A stretch of DNA of 64,000 nt, taken from Sphingobacterium sp. GVS05A (GTDB taxonomy: Bacteria > Bacteroidota > Bacteroidia > Sphingobacteriales > Sphingobacteriaceae). Below the pieces are notes generated by a model, which had not been told where the DNA came from, searched no databases, and was given only the letters and a program-made list of their open reading frames with translations. Of the stretch, positions 25,701-35,145 are shown piece by piece. The position numbers and the translations under genes are program-made. The stretch spans positions 248,001 through 312,000 of the forward strand of contig NZ_JAHXYR010000010.1 in NCBI RefSeq assembly GCF_019969845.1, read 5' to 3'. Every line of letters begins with the position of its first letter. Position 1 is the first letter of the stretch.

Positions 25701-26249
25701 TTGGAAAATTTGCAGACATCTCTACCATATGATATTGAATCGCTTTTTCAGCAGTATTACAAACAACTCTGTCTATTTGCAAACAATATACTGAATGACG
25801 AAGCGTTGGCCGAAGATATTGTCCAGAGCTTTTTCGCCGGTCTCTGTGAGGGACGGAATGCCCTGCCCGAAGATAAAGGTGCACGCAAGGGCTATCTTTT
25901 TATTGCCGTCCGAAACAACTGCCTCAAACAGATCCGAAGTGAAAAAGTAAAAAGTAAGTACTTCGATCAGCTCGACAAGGACATGATCGAAGAACAAACG
26001 ATCATGGATGCTATGATGCAGGCCGAAGTTATCAACCAGCTGATGGAAGCGATCAACCAATTGCCGCAGGGCTGTAAGCAGGTGCTGCACATGGCCATTT
26101 TTGAAAAGCTCTCCAACGATGAAATTGCCAATAACCTGACCATTTCCATTAATACCGTCAAAAGTCAGAAAAAAAGAGCGATACAGCTTCTACGCGAGCG
26201 TCTGGATAGCCGGATGCTAGCACTCCTATTATTTTTACTACCTGACTAA
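25701..26249 (+). CDS. ECF RNA polymerase sigma factor (FecI-like, sigma-70 family)
   Basis: Extracytoplasmic-function sigma factor, 182 aa. Region 2 (about 8-75) includes DIESLFQQYYKQLCLFANNIL and EALAEDIVQSFFAGLC. Region 4 (about 115-170) has LPQGCKQVLHMAIFEKLSNDEIANNLTISINTVKSQKKRAIQLLRERL. The start must be the TTG at 25701: an in-frame stop lies at 25683 and no ATG occurs before the conserved region. It is followed by the FecR gene, which should hold it inactive until the STN-SusC signals, and it should then transcribe the susCD operon. Confidence 0.92.
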   Translation: MENLQTSLPYDIESLFQQYYKQLCLFANNILNDEALAEDIVQSFFAGLCEGRNALPEDKGARKGYLFIAVRNNCLKQIRSEKVKSKYFDQLDKDMIEEQTIMDAMMQAEVINQLMEAINQLPQGCKQVLHMAIFEKLSNDEIANNLTISINTVKSQKKRAIQLLRERLDSRMLALLLFLLPD

Positions 26250-26333
26250 CAACACCTTACACTTTTCTCTATTTTTCCTTCCATCCTTTTACATCCCTTG
26301 TGGCTCTTTTAATCAAACAACCGATTGAAGAAC

Positions 26334-27527
26334 ATGAAGGATCACCAATTTATACTAGTAGATTACTTAGTAAAGCACTTTAGTGGGACACTAAGTCACA
26401 CCGATATACAGTCCCTTCAAAAGATCTTTGAAGATGATCCTACCTTGCGCGATCAATGGGAGAAATATACCAGTCAAGGCGTCAAATCCAGCGATGCCCA
26501 GTTTTGGAATAGCCTTGACCTCAATCAGGCAAGAGCTAAAATCTTAACCCACGAACCTGCCAAATCCGCAATCCGATCAGTCGGCATTCGCAGCATCCGA
26601 AACCTAAAAATCTATGTGGGTATAGCCGCCAGCTTGCTCGTCATTATTGGCATCACGCTGTTCTTAAATACAATACATCAGGATAAACAGATTGTTGCCG
26701 ATCAAGTATATCAGTATAAAAATGATGTATTACCCGGAGGGCAGAAAGCCACACTGACACTTTCTAACGGTAAGACGGTAGAACTATCCCAGGAGCAAGC
26801 GACCTTAAAGGAACAGCATGGTGAACAGCTCCAGATTAGCGATGGACAACTGCATTACAAACAAAACAGCGAGCTGGCAGAACTTGCTACCCTAAAAAAT
26901 ACCTTGACAGTTCCGGCATCCGGTTTCTACCGGATGGTGCTGCCCGATGGCACCAAAGTCTGGGTCAATTCGGCTTCCGAGTTGAGCTACCCTTTGGCCT
27001 TCGGCAAATCGATCCGACAGGTAGAACTGCGCGGTGAAGCTTACTTTGAAGTGGCGCACGAAAAAAATCGACCATTTATTGTCCGTACTGCCCATGGTGA
27101 TATTAAAGTCTTAGGCACCGCTTTCAATCTAACGGCATACAACAGTAGCTCATCCAATGTCACACTGATCAATGGCAGTATTCAGCTGACCAATAGAAAC
27201 AAGACAACAAAACAGCTAATCCCAGGGCAGAAAGCGGAATTCGATGGCAGTGACATGCGCATCTCCAAAGCGAATATTGAAAAGGAAACCGCTTGGCAGC
27301 AGGGCTACTTCTATTTCGAGCATGACCAGATACAGGATATTATGGAGCAACTGGCGCGATGGTATGATATCAAAGTCATTTACCAGGGTCAGATCACCAA
27401 GAAAACCTTTGGTGGAAGCATCAGTCGAAGCGTCAGCCTGGCCGAAGCCCTGGAATTAATAAAACGTGGTGCCGGAGTTGAATTCGTCATTGACCAAAAA
27501 ACCGTCACCGTAAAGAATAAGAATTAA
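26334..27527 (+). CDS. FecR-family anti-sigma factor
   Basis: Single-pass inner-membrane anti-sigma factor, 397 aa. A cytoplasmic N-terminal part (residues 1-90, with ILVDYLVKHFSGTLSHTD) precedes one helix (about 101-117, YVGIAASLLVIIGITLFL). The periplasmic FecR domain (about 195-300, LPDGTKVWVNSASELSYP to GDIKVLGTAFNLTAY) is followed by the Bacteroidota C-terminal DUF4974 domain (about 325-395, ETAWQQGYFYFEHDQIQDIMEQLARWYD). The ATG at 26334 is preferred over an upstream TTG. It receives the signal from the STN domain of the downstream SusC and controls the ECF factor. Confidence 0.93.
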   Translation: MKDHQFILVDYLVKHFSGTLSHTDIQSLQKIFEDDPTLRDQWEKYTSQGVKSSDAQFWNSLDLNQARAKILTHEPAKSAIRSVGIRSIRNLKIYVGIAASLLVIIGITLFLNTIHQDKQIVADQVYQYKNDVLPGGQKATLTLSNGKTVELSQEQATLKEQHGEQLQISDGQLHYKQNSELAELATLKNTLTVPASGFYRMVLPDGTKVWVNSASELSYPLAFGKSIRQVELRGEAYFEVAHEKNRPFIVRTAHGDIKVLGTAFNLTAYNSSSSNVTLINGSIQLTNRNKTTKQLIPGQKAEFDGSDMRISKANIEKETAWQQGYFYFEHDQIQDIMEQLARWYDIKVIYQGQITKKTFGGSISRSVSLAEALELIKRGAGVEFVIDQKTVTVKNKN

Positions 27528-27542
27528 AAGACAAGTAATTAT

Positions 27543-27614
27543 TAAAGGAGGACCTACCTATGATCTAAATATTTACTTAACCAAACTTAGCGGTACCGCG
27601 TCAGTCGACGCTAA
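27543..27614 (+). promoter_or_regulatory. Leader between fecR and susC: SD with two-codon ORF and hairpins
   Basis: TAAAGGAGG (27543-27551) is followed by ATG ATC TAA, a two-codon reading frame. After it a compact stem set appears. TTAGCG (27587-27592) and CGCTAA (27609-27614) enclose a 10-bp palindrome GCGGTACCGC and a GCGTC/GACGC hairpin. This could be a regulatory leader for susC. Confidence 0.35.
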
Positions 27615-27671
27615 CCAAAGGTACCTGAGTACCTGAATTAAAACCAAAAAACCAACCCTATTGCTGAATAT

Positions 27672-30600
27672 ATGAATTACTTTATCAAATGTAAAGATTA
27701 CTTGTTCGGGAGTCGAATGACCGAACCCAGCTTTACACCCCTCATTTCAAAAAAGGTCAAAGCCACCTTGTTTTTAGGATTACTATTTACCTATGGTGTA
27801 TATGGTAAATCAGAAGCACAGCAGGTCACCATGCATGTCAACAAAGGCGATCTGAAAACTGTCTTTCAAGAAATCAAAAAACAAACTGGCTATCATTTCT
27901 TTTATGACGAAAGCCTCTTTAATGGCTTAAAGATGGTGAGCGTCAATGCCAACAATCAAAAGCTGGAAACTCTCCTTAAGGAACTATCGGACGAACTGCC
28001 GGTTGCGTTTGAGATCCACAAAAAACATATTGTCGTGCTGCCCAGCGCACCCAAAAATACCGTCCAGGTGCAACAGCAACAACAATACAGCATTAAAGGC
28101 AGATTGACTGCCAGAAAAGACGGAGCCCCTATTGAAAATGCAACGATAAGTTTAAATGGAACTACGACCAGAACATCTTCGGATAGCAAGGGTAACTTTT
28201 CACTTAAATCTACATCTGCAGAAGGCAGCCTAACGATTTCCCACCTATCCTTCAAACCGCAGACCGTAAAATTCAGCAGTGCTACTGCCAGCAGCTTAAC
28301 GATATCACTGGAAGAAAACGACAGCGCGCTGGAAGAGGTTGTTGTTGTCGGCTTCGGTACACAAAAGAAAGTCAATTTAACAGGGGCCATTTCACATGTC
28401 GGTAAGGAGGCTTTCGAAAATCGGCCGGTTGCCAATATCGGTCAGGCTTTACAGGGCCTTGTTCCCAACCTGAACATTACTTTTGGAAATGGTTCACCAA
28501 ACAGTACGCCCGGATTTAACCTGAGAGGCGGTACCTCCATGAACTATAATGCAAATACACAGGTCTTTGAATCCGTCAATGGCGATCCTTTGATCATCAT
28601 CGACGGCGTAGAAAGTACGACCGGTGCCCTGAATCAGCTCAATCCGAATGACATCATGGACATGTCTTTTGTCAAAGACGCCTCTGCGGCTGCGATCTAT
28701 GGTACCAAAGCGGCCTATGGGGTCATCCTGGTCCGTACCAAACGGGGAGAGTTTAATCAAAAAGGCAAAATAGCGTACAACTTCGACTCCAATTTTGATA
28801 CGCCATCGGGGCTTCCTGATATCCTCAACGCCTATGAGATCCAAAAATCAGGTATGGACAGGACATTATGGACAAATGGCAAACCCGGTACGGCAGATGA
28901 AAAAAAACTGGAGATGATCCAAAAGTATATGGATAATCCCACGCCAGAAAATGCTTGGTATCAGGAGGGAAACAGCATCATTTGGGTAGCCAATGTCAAC
29001 CCATTTGAAGAAGCAGTCAAAAAATGGACGCCGATGCAAAAACATACCCTCAATCTCAGTGGTGGTGCAGAGTCCATTAACTACTATATTTCCGGCGGCT
29101 TACAGAATCAGTCGGGTATGTACAAGATCAACACTGATAAGCTGAAACGCTACAATGCCCTGATGAATATCAATGCCAAGGTGAATAGCTGGTTCAGTGT
29201 TTTTGGAAAGATAGGTTTTGATCAGACTAATTTCAATAGCCCCTATATCGTTGGTGGTAAAGGAAGTATATGGTCTGCCATGATGGGCGAAACGAACAAA
29301 AATATCAATATGCCCATCCAGACCGGGCCGAATGATCCTCTGCCAAATACCTATACCGATAATATCCTGGCCTGGCTGAGCTATGGGGCCAACAACCAGT
29401 CCACGGATAGAAGGGTATCGCTATTGATCTCGCCCGAATTTACCTTAATACCAAATACACTGAAATTAAAAGCAGACCTCAGTTATCAGCCGCAATCTTA
29501 CAGCCTGAACCGCTACAGTCCCAAGTTCAACCAAGTCGTGGACTCCTGGCAATTAACCTCCCAACAGGCCGAAGCTGCGGAAAATCGGGCTTATTTTGAC
29601 AACAATAACACCAATAAATATCTGGTCAACATCTATGCTGATTATAAGAAGACCTGGGCCGGGAAACACAATTTCTCCACTGTCGTGGGGTATAATCAGG
29701 AACAGACCAAATTTAATCAGATCACCAATACCTTCCGAAAGTTGATTTCTCCAGATATACAGAACCCTGATGCTGCTGAGGATCCATCTTTGCATACAGT
29801 ATCCCGGAATGCGTATACGCTTGCTGGACGCGCCCTATTCGGACGAGTGAATTACAACTTCGCTGAAAAATATTTCTTTGAGAGCAATCTGCGCTATGAC
29901 GGCAGTGCCAAGTTTACTGAAGAAGATCGTTTTGTGACTTTTCCTTCCTTCTCTGCCGGCTGGCGGATCTCGCAGGAGAATTTTATGGAAGGTACAAAAA
30001 GTTGGCTCAACGAACTTAAGCTGCGCGGAAGCTGGGGAAAACTGGGCAATCAGCCCTCATCCATCTATCCGTATCAGGCAACCATGGGTACCGGAAAGGC
30101 TCCTTACCTGATCAATGGCCAACAGATCGTCTATATCAATCCGCCGGGACTGGTATCTCCCTACCTGACCTTCGAGAAAGCCAGAACCTGGAATATCGGA
30201 TTGGATGGTACATTTCTCAAAAACCGCCTCGATGTTACTTTTGAGTATTATAATCGTAAAACAACAGATATCCTGACCGATGGCAGTGCTGCCTTCCCAA
30301 CAGTTTTGGGCACTACTGCACCATTGGAGAACTCGGGAATACTCGAGACAAAGGGATTCGAACTTTCTTTCCTTTGGAAGCAGACCATTAACAGTGAGCT
30401 ACGCTATCGTGTAGGCCTTAACCTATCCGACTACCTAACCAAAGTACAGCATTATGCTGCCAATACCACCATGATGATTGCAAACCCTCAAGGTAGAGAG
30501 GTGATGTATGACGGTAAAACAATCGGTGAAATATGGGGATACCGTACTGGTGGAATACTGCAGGAAAGTGATTTTGTCGGACGAAACGAATCAAATGGCA

Positions 30601-31202
30601 ACTGGATCTACAATGGAGCTAATCAGGGCAACGTTTTTCCGGGTTATATCTGGTATCAGGATCTTGGCGGCCCTGAAGGGATTCCAGACGGTAAAATAGA
30701 TGCCGGATTGAACACCCTGGCCAATCCGGGTGACCGTGTCGTCATCGGAAATTCCACACCACGTTATCGCTTTGGGATCACTGGAAATGTCCAGTATAAA
30801 AATTTCGATCTTGATTTCTTGTTCCAGGGCGTACTCAAGCGGGATGTCTGGACCAGCTTACCTTCTTACTGGGGCGGTGGCGCCGGGTCAAAATGGATGT
30901 ACGAACGTTCCTGGACACCTGAGCGTACCGATGCGGAGTTTCCGATGTATGGCTCTTCGGTAAACGTGCAGGACCGGTACCTGATCAACGGGGCCTACCT
31001 CAGACTGAAACAGGCGGTATTGGGCTATACCTTGCCCAATCAGCTGACCAAACGATTTGGCGTCGAGCGATTACGTTTCACACTTGCCGGTTACAATATT
31101 TTTGAAGTCACAAAAATACCGACAATTTTTGATGTCGATCAGATCTCTGCCGATTATCCACAAAAGCGGTCTATTGCTTTTGGTGCTCAAATTGTCTTCT
31201 AA
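27672..31202 (+). CDS. SusC/RagA-family TonB-dependent transporter with STN domain
   Basis: Outer-membrane glycan importer, 1176 aa. After a signal region (VKATLFLGLLFTYGVYG, ending EAQQ near residue 51) come an STN signalling domain (about 52-125, MHVNKGDLKTVFQEIKKQTGYHFFYD), a CarboxypepD_reg domain (about 138-215), a TonB box region (EEVVVVGFGTQKK), and the plug (NRPVANIGQALQGLVPNLNI). The 22-strand barrel ends in aromatic FGAQIVF. STN and a preceding FecR/ECF pair show trans-envelope signalling: substrate binding relays through FecR to the sigma factor. It pairs with the SusD 10 bp downstream. A long N-terminus before the signal peptide is typical of this class. Confidence 0.95.
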   Translation: MNYFIKCKDYLFGSRMTEPSFTPLISKKVKATLFLGLLFTYGVYGKSEAQQVTMHVNKGDLKTVFQEIKKQTGYHFFYDESLFNGLKMVSVNANNQKLETLLKELSDELPVAFEIHKKHIVVLPSAPKNTVQVQQQQQYSIKGRLTARKDGAPIENATISLNGTTTRTSSDSKGNFSLKSTSAEGSLTISHLSFKPQTVKFSSATASSLTISLEENDSALEEVVVVGFGTQKKVNLTGAISHVGKEAFENRPVANIGQALQGLVPNLNITFGNGSPNSTPGFNLRGGTSMNYNANTQVFESVNGDPLIIIDGVESTTGALNQLNPNDIMDMSFVKDASAAAIYGTKAAYGVILVRTKRGEFNQKGKIAYNFDSNFDTPSGLPDILNAYEIQKSGMDRTLWTNGKPGTADEKKLEMIQKYMDNPTPENAWYQEGNSIIWVANVNPFEEAVKKWTPMQKHTLNLSGGAESINYYISGGLQNQSGMYKINTDKLKRYNALMNINAKVNSWFSVFGKIGFDQTNFNSPYIVGGKGSIWSAMMGETNKNINMPIQTGPNDPLPNTYTDNILAWLSYGANNQSTDRRVSLLISPEFTLIPNTLKLKADLSYQPQSYSLNRYSPKFNQVVDSWQLTSQQAEAAENRAYFDNNNTNKYLVNIYADYKKTWAGKHNFSTVVGYNQEQTKFNQITNTFRKLISPDIQNPDAAEDPSLHTVSRNAYTLAGRALFGRVNYNFAEKYFFESNLRYDGSAKFTEEDRFVTFPSFSAGWRISQENFMEGTKSWLNELKLRGSWGKLGNQPSSIYPYQATMGTGKAPYLINGQQIVYINPPGLVSPYLTFEKARTWNIGLDGTFLKNRLDVTFEYYNRKTTDILTDGSAAFPTVLGTTAPLENSGILETKGFELSFLWKQTINSELRYRVGLNLSDYLTKVQHYAANTTMMIANPQGREVMYDGKTIGEIWGYRTGGILQESDFVGRNESNGNWIYNGANQGNVFPGYIWYQDLGGPEGIPDGKIDAGLNTLANPGDRVVIGNSTPRYRFGITGNVQYKNFDLDFLFQGVLKRDVWTSLPSYWGGGAGSKWMYERSWTPERTDAEFPMYGSSVNVQDRYLINGAYLRLKQAVLGYTLPNQLTKRFGVERLRFTLAGYNIFEVTKIPTIFDVDQISADYPQKRSIAFGAQIVF

Positions 31203-31212
31203 CTAAACTATT

Positions 31213-33168
31213 ATGAAAAAGAACATATTCAGATTCATCGTCATGGCTGCCGCAACATCCCTGTTGTTGACCCAATCCTGTAACGATAAATTTTTACAGC
31301 TAAGTCCCGAAACCGATCTATCGCGGGACAACTCATTACGTACTGAAACGGAATTGACACTCTACCTGAATAACCTCTATAGCCGATATATTCTAGGGCA
31401 TGGTACGGGCTGGGCAGATGCCAAAGTCAACCCCAATGTTGTCGGCGGCAGCCATCTGCTGGCCAGCGATTTTATGACCGACAATATGGTCCGCTATGGC
31501 AATATTAACAGTATGCTGGACAATACCTTTATTCCGCAAAATGCAGGCACCTCAGTCGACTGGACATGGGAAAACCTGCGCTCGGTCAATTATTTTATCC
31601 AAAACTACCGCAATGCATTGCCCGCTGTGAATAATGACATTACCCGACTGAACAAATATCTCGGGGAGGCGTATTTCTTTAAATCCATGGATTATTACCG
31701 CAAGCTTATGCTGTTTGGTGATGTACCCTGGCTTTCAAGCGATTTCAACATCGACAGTAAGGAATTGTTCAACCCTAGGGATAAGCGCACCGTGGTCGCC
31801 GATTCCTTAATCAAGACTATCGATATGGCCATTGCGGGACTAGAAGGCGTCACCGGCCGTCCCGATGGGCGCATCAATCAGGATATGGCACTATTTTTAA
31901 AAGCAAGAATAGGCCTGTTCGAGGGCTCCTTTCGCACCTATCACAACGAGTTATCCTTGCAAAGTACAGCAAAATCTTTCCTAGAAGCTTCTGTAGATGC
32001 CTGTGAAAAAATCATAGCCACCGGTCGCTATCAATTGTATGCTACGGGTGAAACACCTTACTGGAAACTGTTTACATTCAAGAAAGATCCAAACTCCGAC
32101 GGCAACAAAGAGGCTATTTTAGCCAAGGTATATGATGGTACTGTGGTGGGCCATGCCACCCAACGGTATTGGGACCAGAACAATAGTGTTTCGGGAGCAC
32201 GGCCGGCAGGTGGGGCCACACGTGGGCTTATTGACGAATACCTCTGTATTGATGGGAAGCCGATCTATTCTTCGGGATCAGCCGGCAACTATACCGCCAA
32301 TCCGCTATTCAAGGGCTACGATGGCCTATGGTCCGAACTTGAAAACCGCGATCCGCGCCTAAAGCAGACCATTAATTACCCTGGTGAAAACCGCTCCCTG
32401 TTTAACAGAACGGATGGGACCACCAACCTCGAAAAAAATGGGATCACCTATCCCCGACTGTCCTATAATGTCGGTGGCGGCACGACAGTAACGGGCTACC
32501 TTCCCATTAAACACTGGATGGGCGACCGGACCGAAAATGAAGCGACAACAAACGGCCAGCAAACGGCTATCGAATTCCGCTACGGCGAAGTACTGCTGAT
32601 GTTGGCCGAAGCAAAAGCAATATTAGGTACGCTGACCCAGAATGATCTGGATCGCACGATCAATCTGTTGCGCCAGCGCGCAGGATTTGACTTTGCAAAA
32701 TATCCTGGCAGCAAATTAGAGCTTGGCAACCCGCCTGCAGACCCTAGGCTCGATGAGATCTACGCCACAAAACTGGATTATGCCGTTAGCCCCATCATCC
32801 GTGAGATCAGGCGTGAACGTCGTGTAGAAATGGTCTTGGAAGACCGCCGTTACGAAGACCTGATGCGCTGGAAAGCCGGTAACCTGATGACCGTTCCCCT
32901 ACGTGGAATGAAATTTACAGCCGAAAAAGGAAAACTATACGATGGTACACATACCGCCAAACCGATTATTGCCTTAAAAGAAGAAGTCAATAAAGATATC
33001 TTTTTGGATAACAACGGATTTATTATCGCCTATCCAAGGAGTGCGAACATCAGCAATGGTACTGCGCTATGGGCAGATTACCGCTATTATTGGCCCCTGC
33101 CTTTATATGATTTAGCTTTAAATGGTAGTCAACTGGTTCAGAATCCAGGATGGTTGGGCGCAAAATAA
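31213..33168 (+). CDS. SusD/RagB-family outer-membrane lipoprotein
   Basis: Surface glycan-binding lid of the SusCD transporter, 651 aa. The lipobox LLLTQSC gives Cys23. The SusD fold shows its N-terminal NDKFLQLSPETDLSRDNSLRTE start, the TPR-like helices (LNNLYSRYILGHGTGW, GEAYFFKSMDYYRKLMLFGDVPW), and the C-terminal part with REIRRERRVEMVLEDRRYEDLMRWKAG and a final NPGW. It acts with the SusC encoded directly upstream. The bound glycan cannot be told from sequence; the locus contains a fucosidase. Confidence 0.95.
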   Translation: MKKNIFRFIVMAAATSLLLTQSCNDKFLQLSPETDLSRDNSLRTETELTLYLNNLYSRYILGHGTGWADAKVNPNVVGGSHLLASDFMTDNMVRYGNINSMLDNTFIPQNAGTSVDWTWENLRSVNYFIQNYRNALPAVNNDITRLNKYLGEAYFFKSMDYYRKLMLFGDVPWLSSDFNIDSKELFNPRDKRTVVADSLIKTIDMAIAGLEGVTGRPDGRINQDMALFLKARIGLFEGSFRTYHNELSLQSTAKSFLEASVDACEKIIATGRYQLYATGETPYWKLFTFKKDPNSDGNKEAILAKVYDGTVVGHATQRYWDQNNSVSGARPAGGATRGLIDEYLCIDGKPIYSSGSAGNYTANPLFKGYDGLWSELENRDPRLKQTINYPGENRSLFNRTDGTTNLEKNGITYPRLSYNVGGGTTVTGYLPIKHWMGDRTENEATTNGQQTAIEFRYGEVLLMLAEAKAILGTLTQNDLDRTINLLRQRAGFDFAKYPGSKLELGNPPADPRLDEIYATKLDYAVSPIIREIRRERRVEMVLEDRRYEDLMRWKAGNLMTVPLRGMKFTAEKGKLYDGTHTAKPIIALKEEVNKDIFLDNNGFIIAYPRSANISNGTALWADYRYYWPLPLYDLALNGSQLVQNPGWLGAK

Positions 33169-33211
33169 GGAGGATAAAAAAAATAATATCATGAAACCAT
33201 CATGATTTATT

Positions 33212-33334
33212 CAAACCGAGTGAAACGAGTTCATGAATACAACTAAAAAACAAATCATGAATGAATAATCGCACTGGGGAAAGAATAAATCTGATAGCTT
33301 CATCACAATTGAAAAACAAACCGAGTGAAACGAG
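33212..33334 (+). repeat. 18-bp direct repeat between susD and a small lipoprotein gene
   Basis: CAAACCGAGTGAAACGAG occurs at 33212-33229 and again at 33317-33334, spacing 105 bp, with similar flanks (TTCAT and CTCAT after it). The region between lacks a reading frame. It could be a processed mRNA leader motif or the trace of a deleted element. Confidence 0.6.
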
Positions 33335-33379
33335 CTCATTTATACCGATGAGATTAACACTTATAAATAATTTATACAG

Positions 33380-33733
33380 ATGAAAATTAGATCAAATATA
33401 TACCTTTTGCTAAGCTGCCTGTGCGGAAGTTTAGTTTTGCATTCCTGCAAAAAAGATCTTGGTCCGATCAAAGACAATTTAACCGTTCGGGAAGCTATAC
33501 TTTCGGGAGGATTTATGCAGATCCCCATTAAAATCGGAACACCGCTGCAGATCAATCTGGCAGTCAATCCCGGAAATCGTACCGTAACAGACGCGACCTA
33601 TAGCAACAAACATCCCGAAATTGCCACTTATAGCAATACAGGTCTGGTTACTGGCTTAGCCGTCGGCAAAGACACCGTCACCATCCGTTCCGGCGAATTG
33701 AATGTCTGGTATATTGTCAATGTCACGAACTAA
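33380..33733 (+). CDS. Small lipoprotein with Big2-like Ig domain, 117 aa
   Basis: Signal peptide with lipobox VLHSC (Cys near 23), then one Ig-like domain of bacterial Big2 type. The pattern TYSNKHPEIATYSNTGLVTGLAVGKDTVTI is the family hallmark (WSS.NP.VATV...G.VTG...G...I) with aromatic changes. It likely sits on the cell surface next to SusCD and may bind glycan. Part of the locus, ended by the terminator at 33793. Confidence 0.78.
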   Translation: MKIRSNIYLLLSCLCGSLVLHSCKKDLGPIKDNLTVREAILSGGFMQIPIKIGTPLQINLAVNPGNRTVTDATYSNKHPEIATYSNTGLVTGLAVGKDTVTIRSGELNVWYIVNVTN

Positions 33734-33792
33734 TAGCAGACAGTCGGTCAAAAAAATGGTAGAGGTGACCATCGTTAATTTTTGTTTAGTTT

Positions 33793-33828
33793 GACTATCA
33801 GGCCGGATGGCCTGATAGTCTTCTTTTA
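33793..33828 (+). terminator. Terminator of the sus operon
   Basis: GACTATCAGGCC (33793-33804) and GGCCTGATAGTC (33809-33820) form a perfect 12-bp stem with a 4-nt loop, followed by TTCTTTT. It separates the susCD/lipoprotein operon from the LacI-family gene. Confidence 0.88.
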
Positions 33829-33956
33829 GTGACCCGGAATATCCCAGCCAAAAACCAACGATAGACAAGCGATAGTAAATAGCAGGTATCAAAGCGATCA
33901 TGAATGATCGCCTGAAGTTTTTCAATTCGGACTTCTCAAAAAAGCAATTCCAAAAC

Positions 33957-34988
33957 ATGAAAAAAATAACGATAAAAGATATTGCCAAGGCCATGGGGTA
34001 CTCCATAGGTACCATATCCAAAGCGCTCTCAAACAGTCATGAAATCAGCCCGGTAACTAAAGTTGAAATCCAAAAATTTGCCAATGAGCATGGCTATCAA
34101 TCCAATCAATATGCTAAACTATTGCGTAAGGGGCGAACAAATATTATCGGTATGATTGTTCCTTCGATCGGCAATCCGTTTTTCTCGCAGATTCTCGAAG
34201 GCATTGAAAGAGAGATGTCCGAAACGACTTATAACCTGATCATTATGCAGAGTGCGGACGACCCCAAGCTTGAATTGAAACATTTAGAAATGTTGTCAAA
34301 AAAGGGGGCAGACGCTGTCGTCATTGCCGCTACAGGGAATAATATTTCGTTAAAATATCTGCAAAATTTAAAAGATCACGGTATCCCTATTGTCCTTATT
34401 GACCGGACCAATTATGCTATAAATACTTATAAAATCGGAATAGATAATTTTAAAGTGGTTTACCAGGGAATTTCTCAGCTCATCCATCAAGGCAAAAGAA
34501 AAATTCTCTTTATTTCCAATCTATCGCCAGGAACATCAACGGAGCGCCGGCGCGGTTATATTCAATGTCTGCGGGATTTTGACATAGCTTATAATTCAGA
34601 TTATCTCCTATCGATAGAAACCAATAGCGGAAGAATGGAGGTGCTGGAACGATTAAAAAGTCACATTACACATCTCGTTAATTCAAGTAACCCACCCGAA
34701 GCAATTTTTACCGCATCAGATCAACTCACCTATTTAACGTTAGAGGCTTTACAGGTAACCGGAATCGCCGTACCAAATCCCTTGCCCCTTATTGGTTTTG
34801 CTAATTTTCAATACACAAATATTTTTCAACCGTCATTGTCAAGCATTGTACAGCCTTCGCATGAAATCGGCTCTCAGGCTTTCGCTATTCTCAATAAAAT
34901 TTTGGACAGTTCGGATAACGCGATTACAACATCCTATCAAAACATTGAATTACAAGCATCTATCCTGGCACGCAAGTCCTCTGAATAA
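33957..34988 (+). CDS. LacI/GalR-family transcriptional regulator
   Basis: Sugar-responsive repressor, 343 aa. The N-terminal helix-turn-helix (IKDIAKAMGYSIGTISKALSNSHEIS, residues 5-30) and hinge (GYQSNQYAKLLRKGRTNIIGMIVP) precede a periplasmic-binding-protein-like effector domain (about 60-335). The ATG at 33957 starts the canonical MKKITIKDIAK; a longer frame upstream lacks this form. Two tandem palindromic sites follow its stop (35001-35030) in front of the protease/fucosidase operon, so it probably controls that operon. The effector is probably a sugar released in this pathway, such as fucose, but this is inference. Confidence 0.93.
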   Translation: MKKITIKDIAKAMGYSIGTISKALSNSHEISPVTKVEIQKFANEHGYQSNQYAKLLRKGRTNIIGMIVPSIGNPFFSQILEGIEREMSETTYNLIIMQSADDPKLELKHLEMLSKKGADAVVIAATGNNISLKYLQNLKDHGIPIVLIDRTNYAINTYKIGIDNFKVVYQGISQLIHQGKRKILFISNLSPGTSTERRRGYIQCLRDFDIAYNSDYLLSIETNSGRMEVLERLKSHITHLVNSSNPPEAIFTASDQLTYLTLEALQVTGIAVPNPLPLIGFANFQYTNIFQPSLSSIVQPSHEIGSQAFAILNKILDSSDNAITTSYQNIELQASILARKSSE

Positions 34989-35000
34989 GTACATCAATTG

Positions 35001-35030
35001 AAACGTTTTCGTAAGTTACGCAAACGTTTG
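35001..35030. promoter_or_regulatory. Two tandem LacI-type operator palindromes
   Basis: AAACGTTT (35001-35008) and CAAACGTTTG (35021-35030) are perfect palindromes with a central CG, the hallmark of LacI/CcpA-family sites. Their centres are 21 bp apart, two helix turns. They lie 12 bp after the LacI gene and 116 bp before the protease gene. Confidence 0.7.
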
Positions 35031-35085
35031 ACTTAAACGCAAATTACTATAAATCAAAATATATTTTCTACTATAGATATGTGTT

Positions 35086-35107
35086 TTGGTTAGCCCTAAC
35101 TAACCAA
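35086..35107 (+). repeat. 8-bp inverted repeat in the protease-gene leader
   Basis: TTGGTTAG (35086-35093) and CTAACCAA (35100-35107) are perfect arms around CCCTAA. It lies 38 bp before the ATG of the metalloprotease gene, downstream of the LacI-type sites. It could be a leader hairpin or a second regulator site. Confidence 0.45.
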
Positions 35108-35145
35108 TACACATTAACAGTTATAGATTATTTATTTAAAAAATT

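Noticed and set aside
33212..33334. CRISPR array
   Set aside because: Only two copies of an 18-bp repeat, 105 bp apart; no array and no cas genes.
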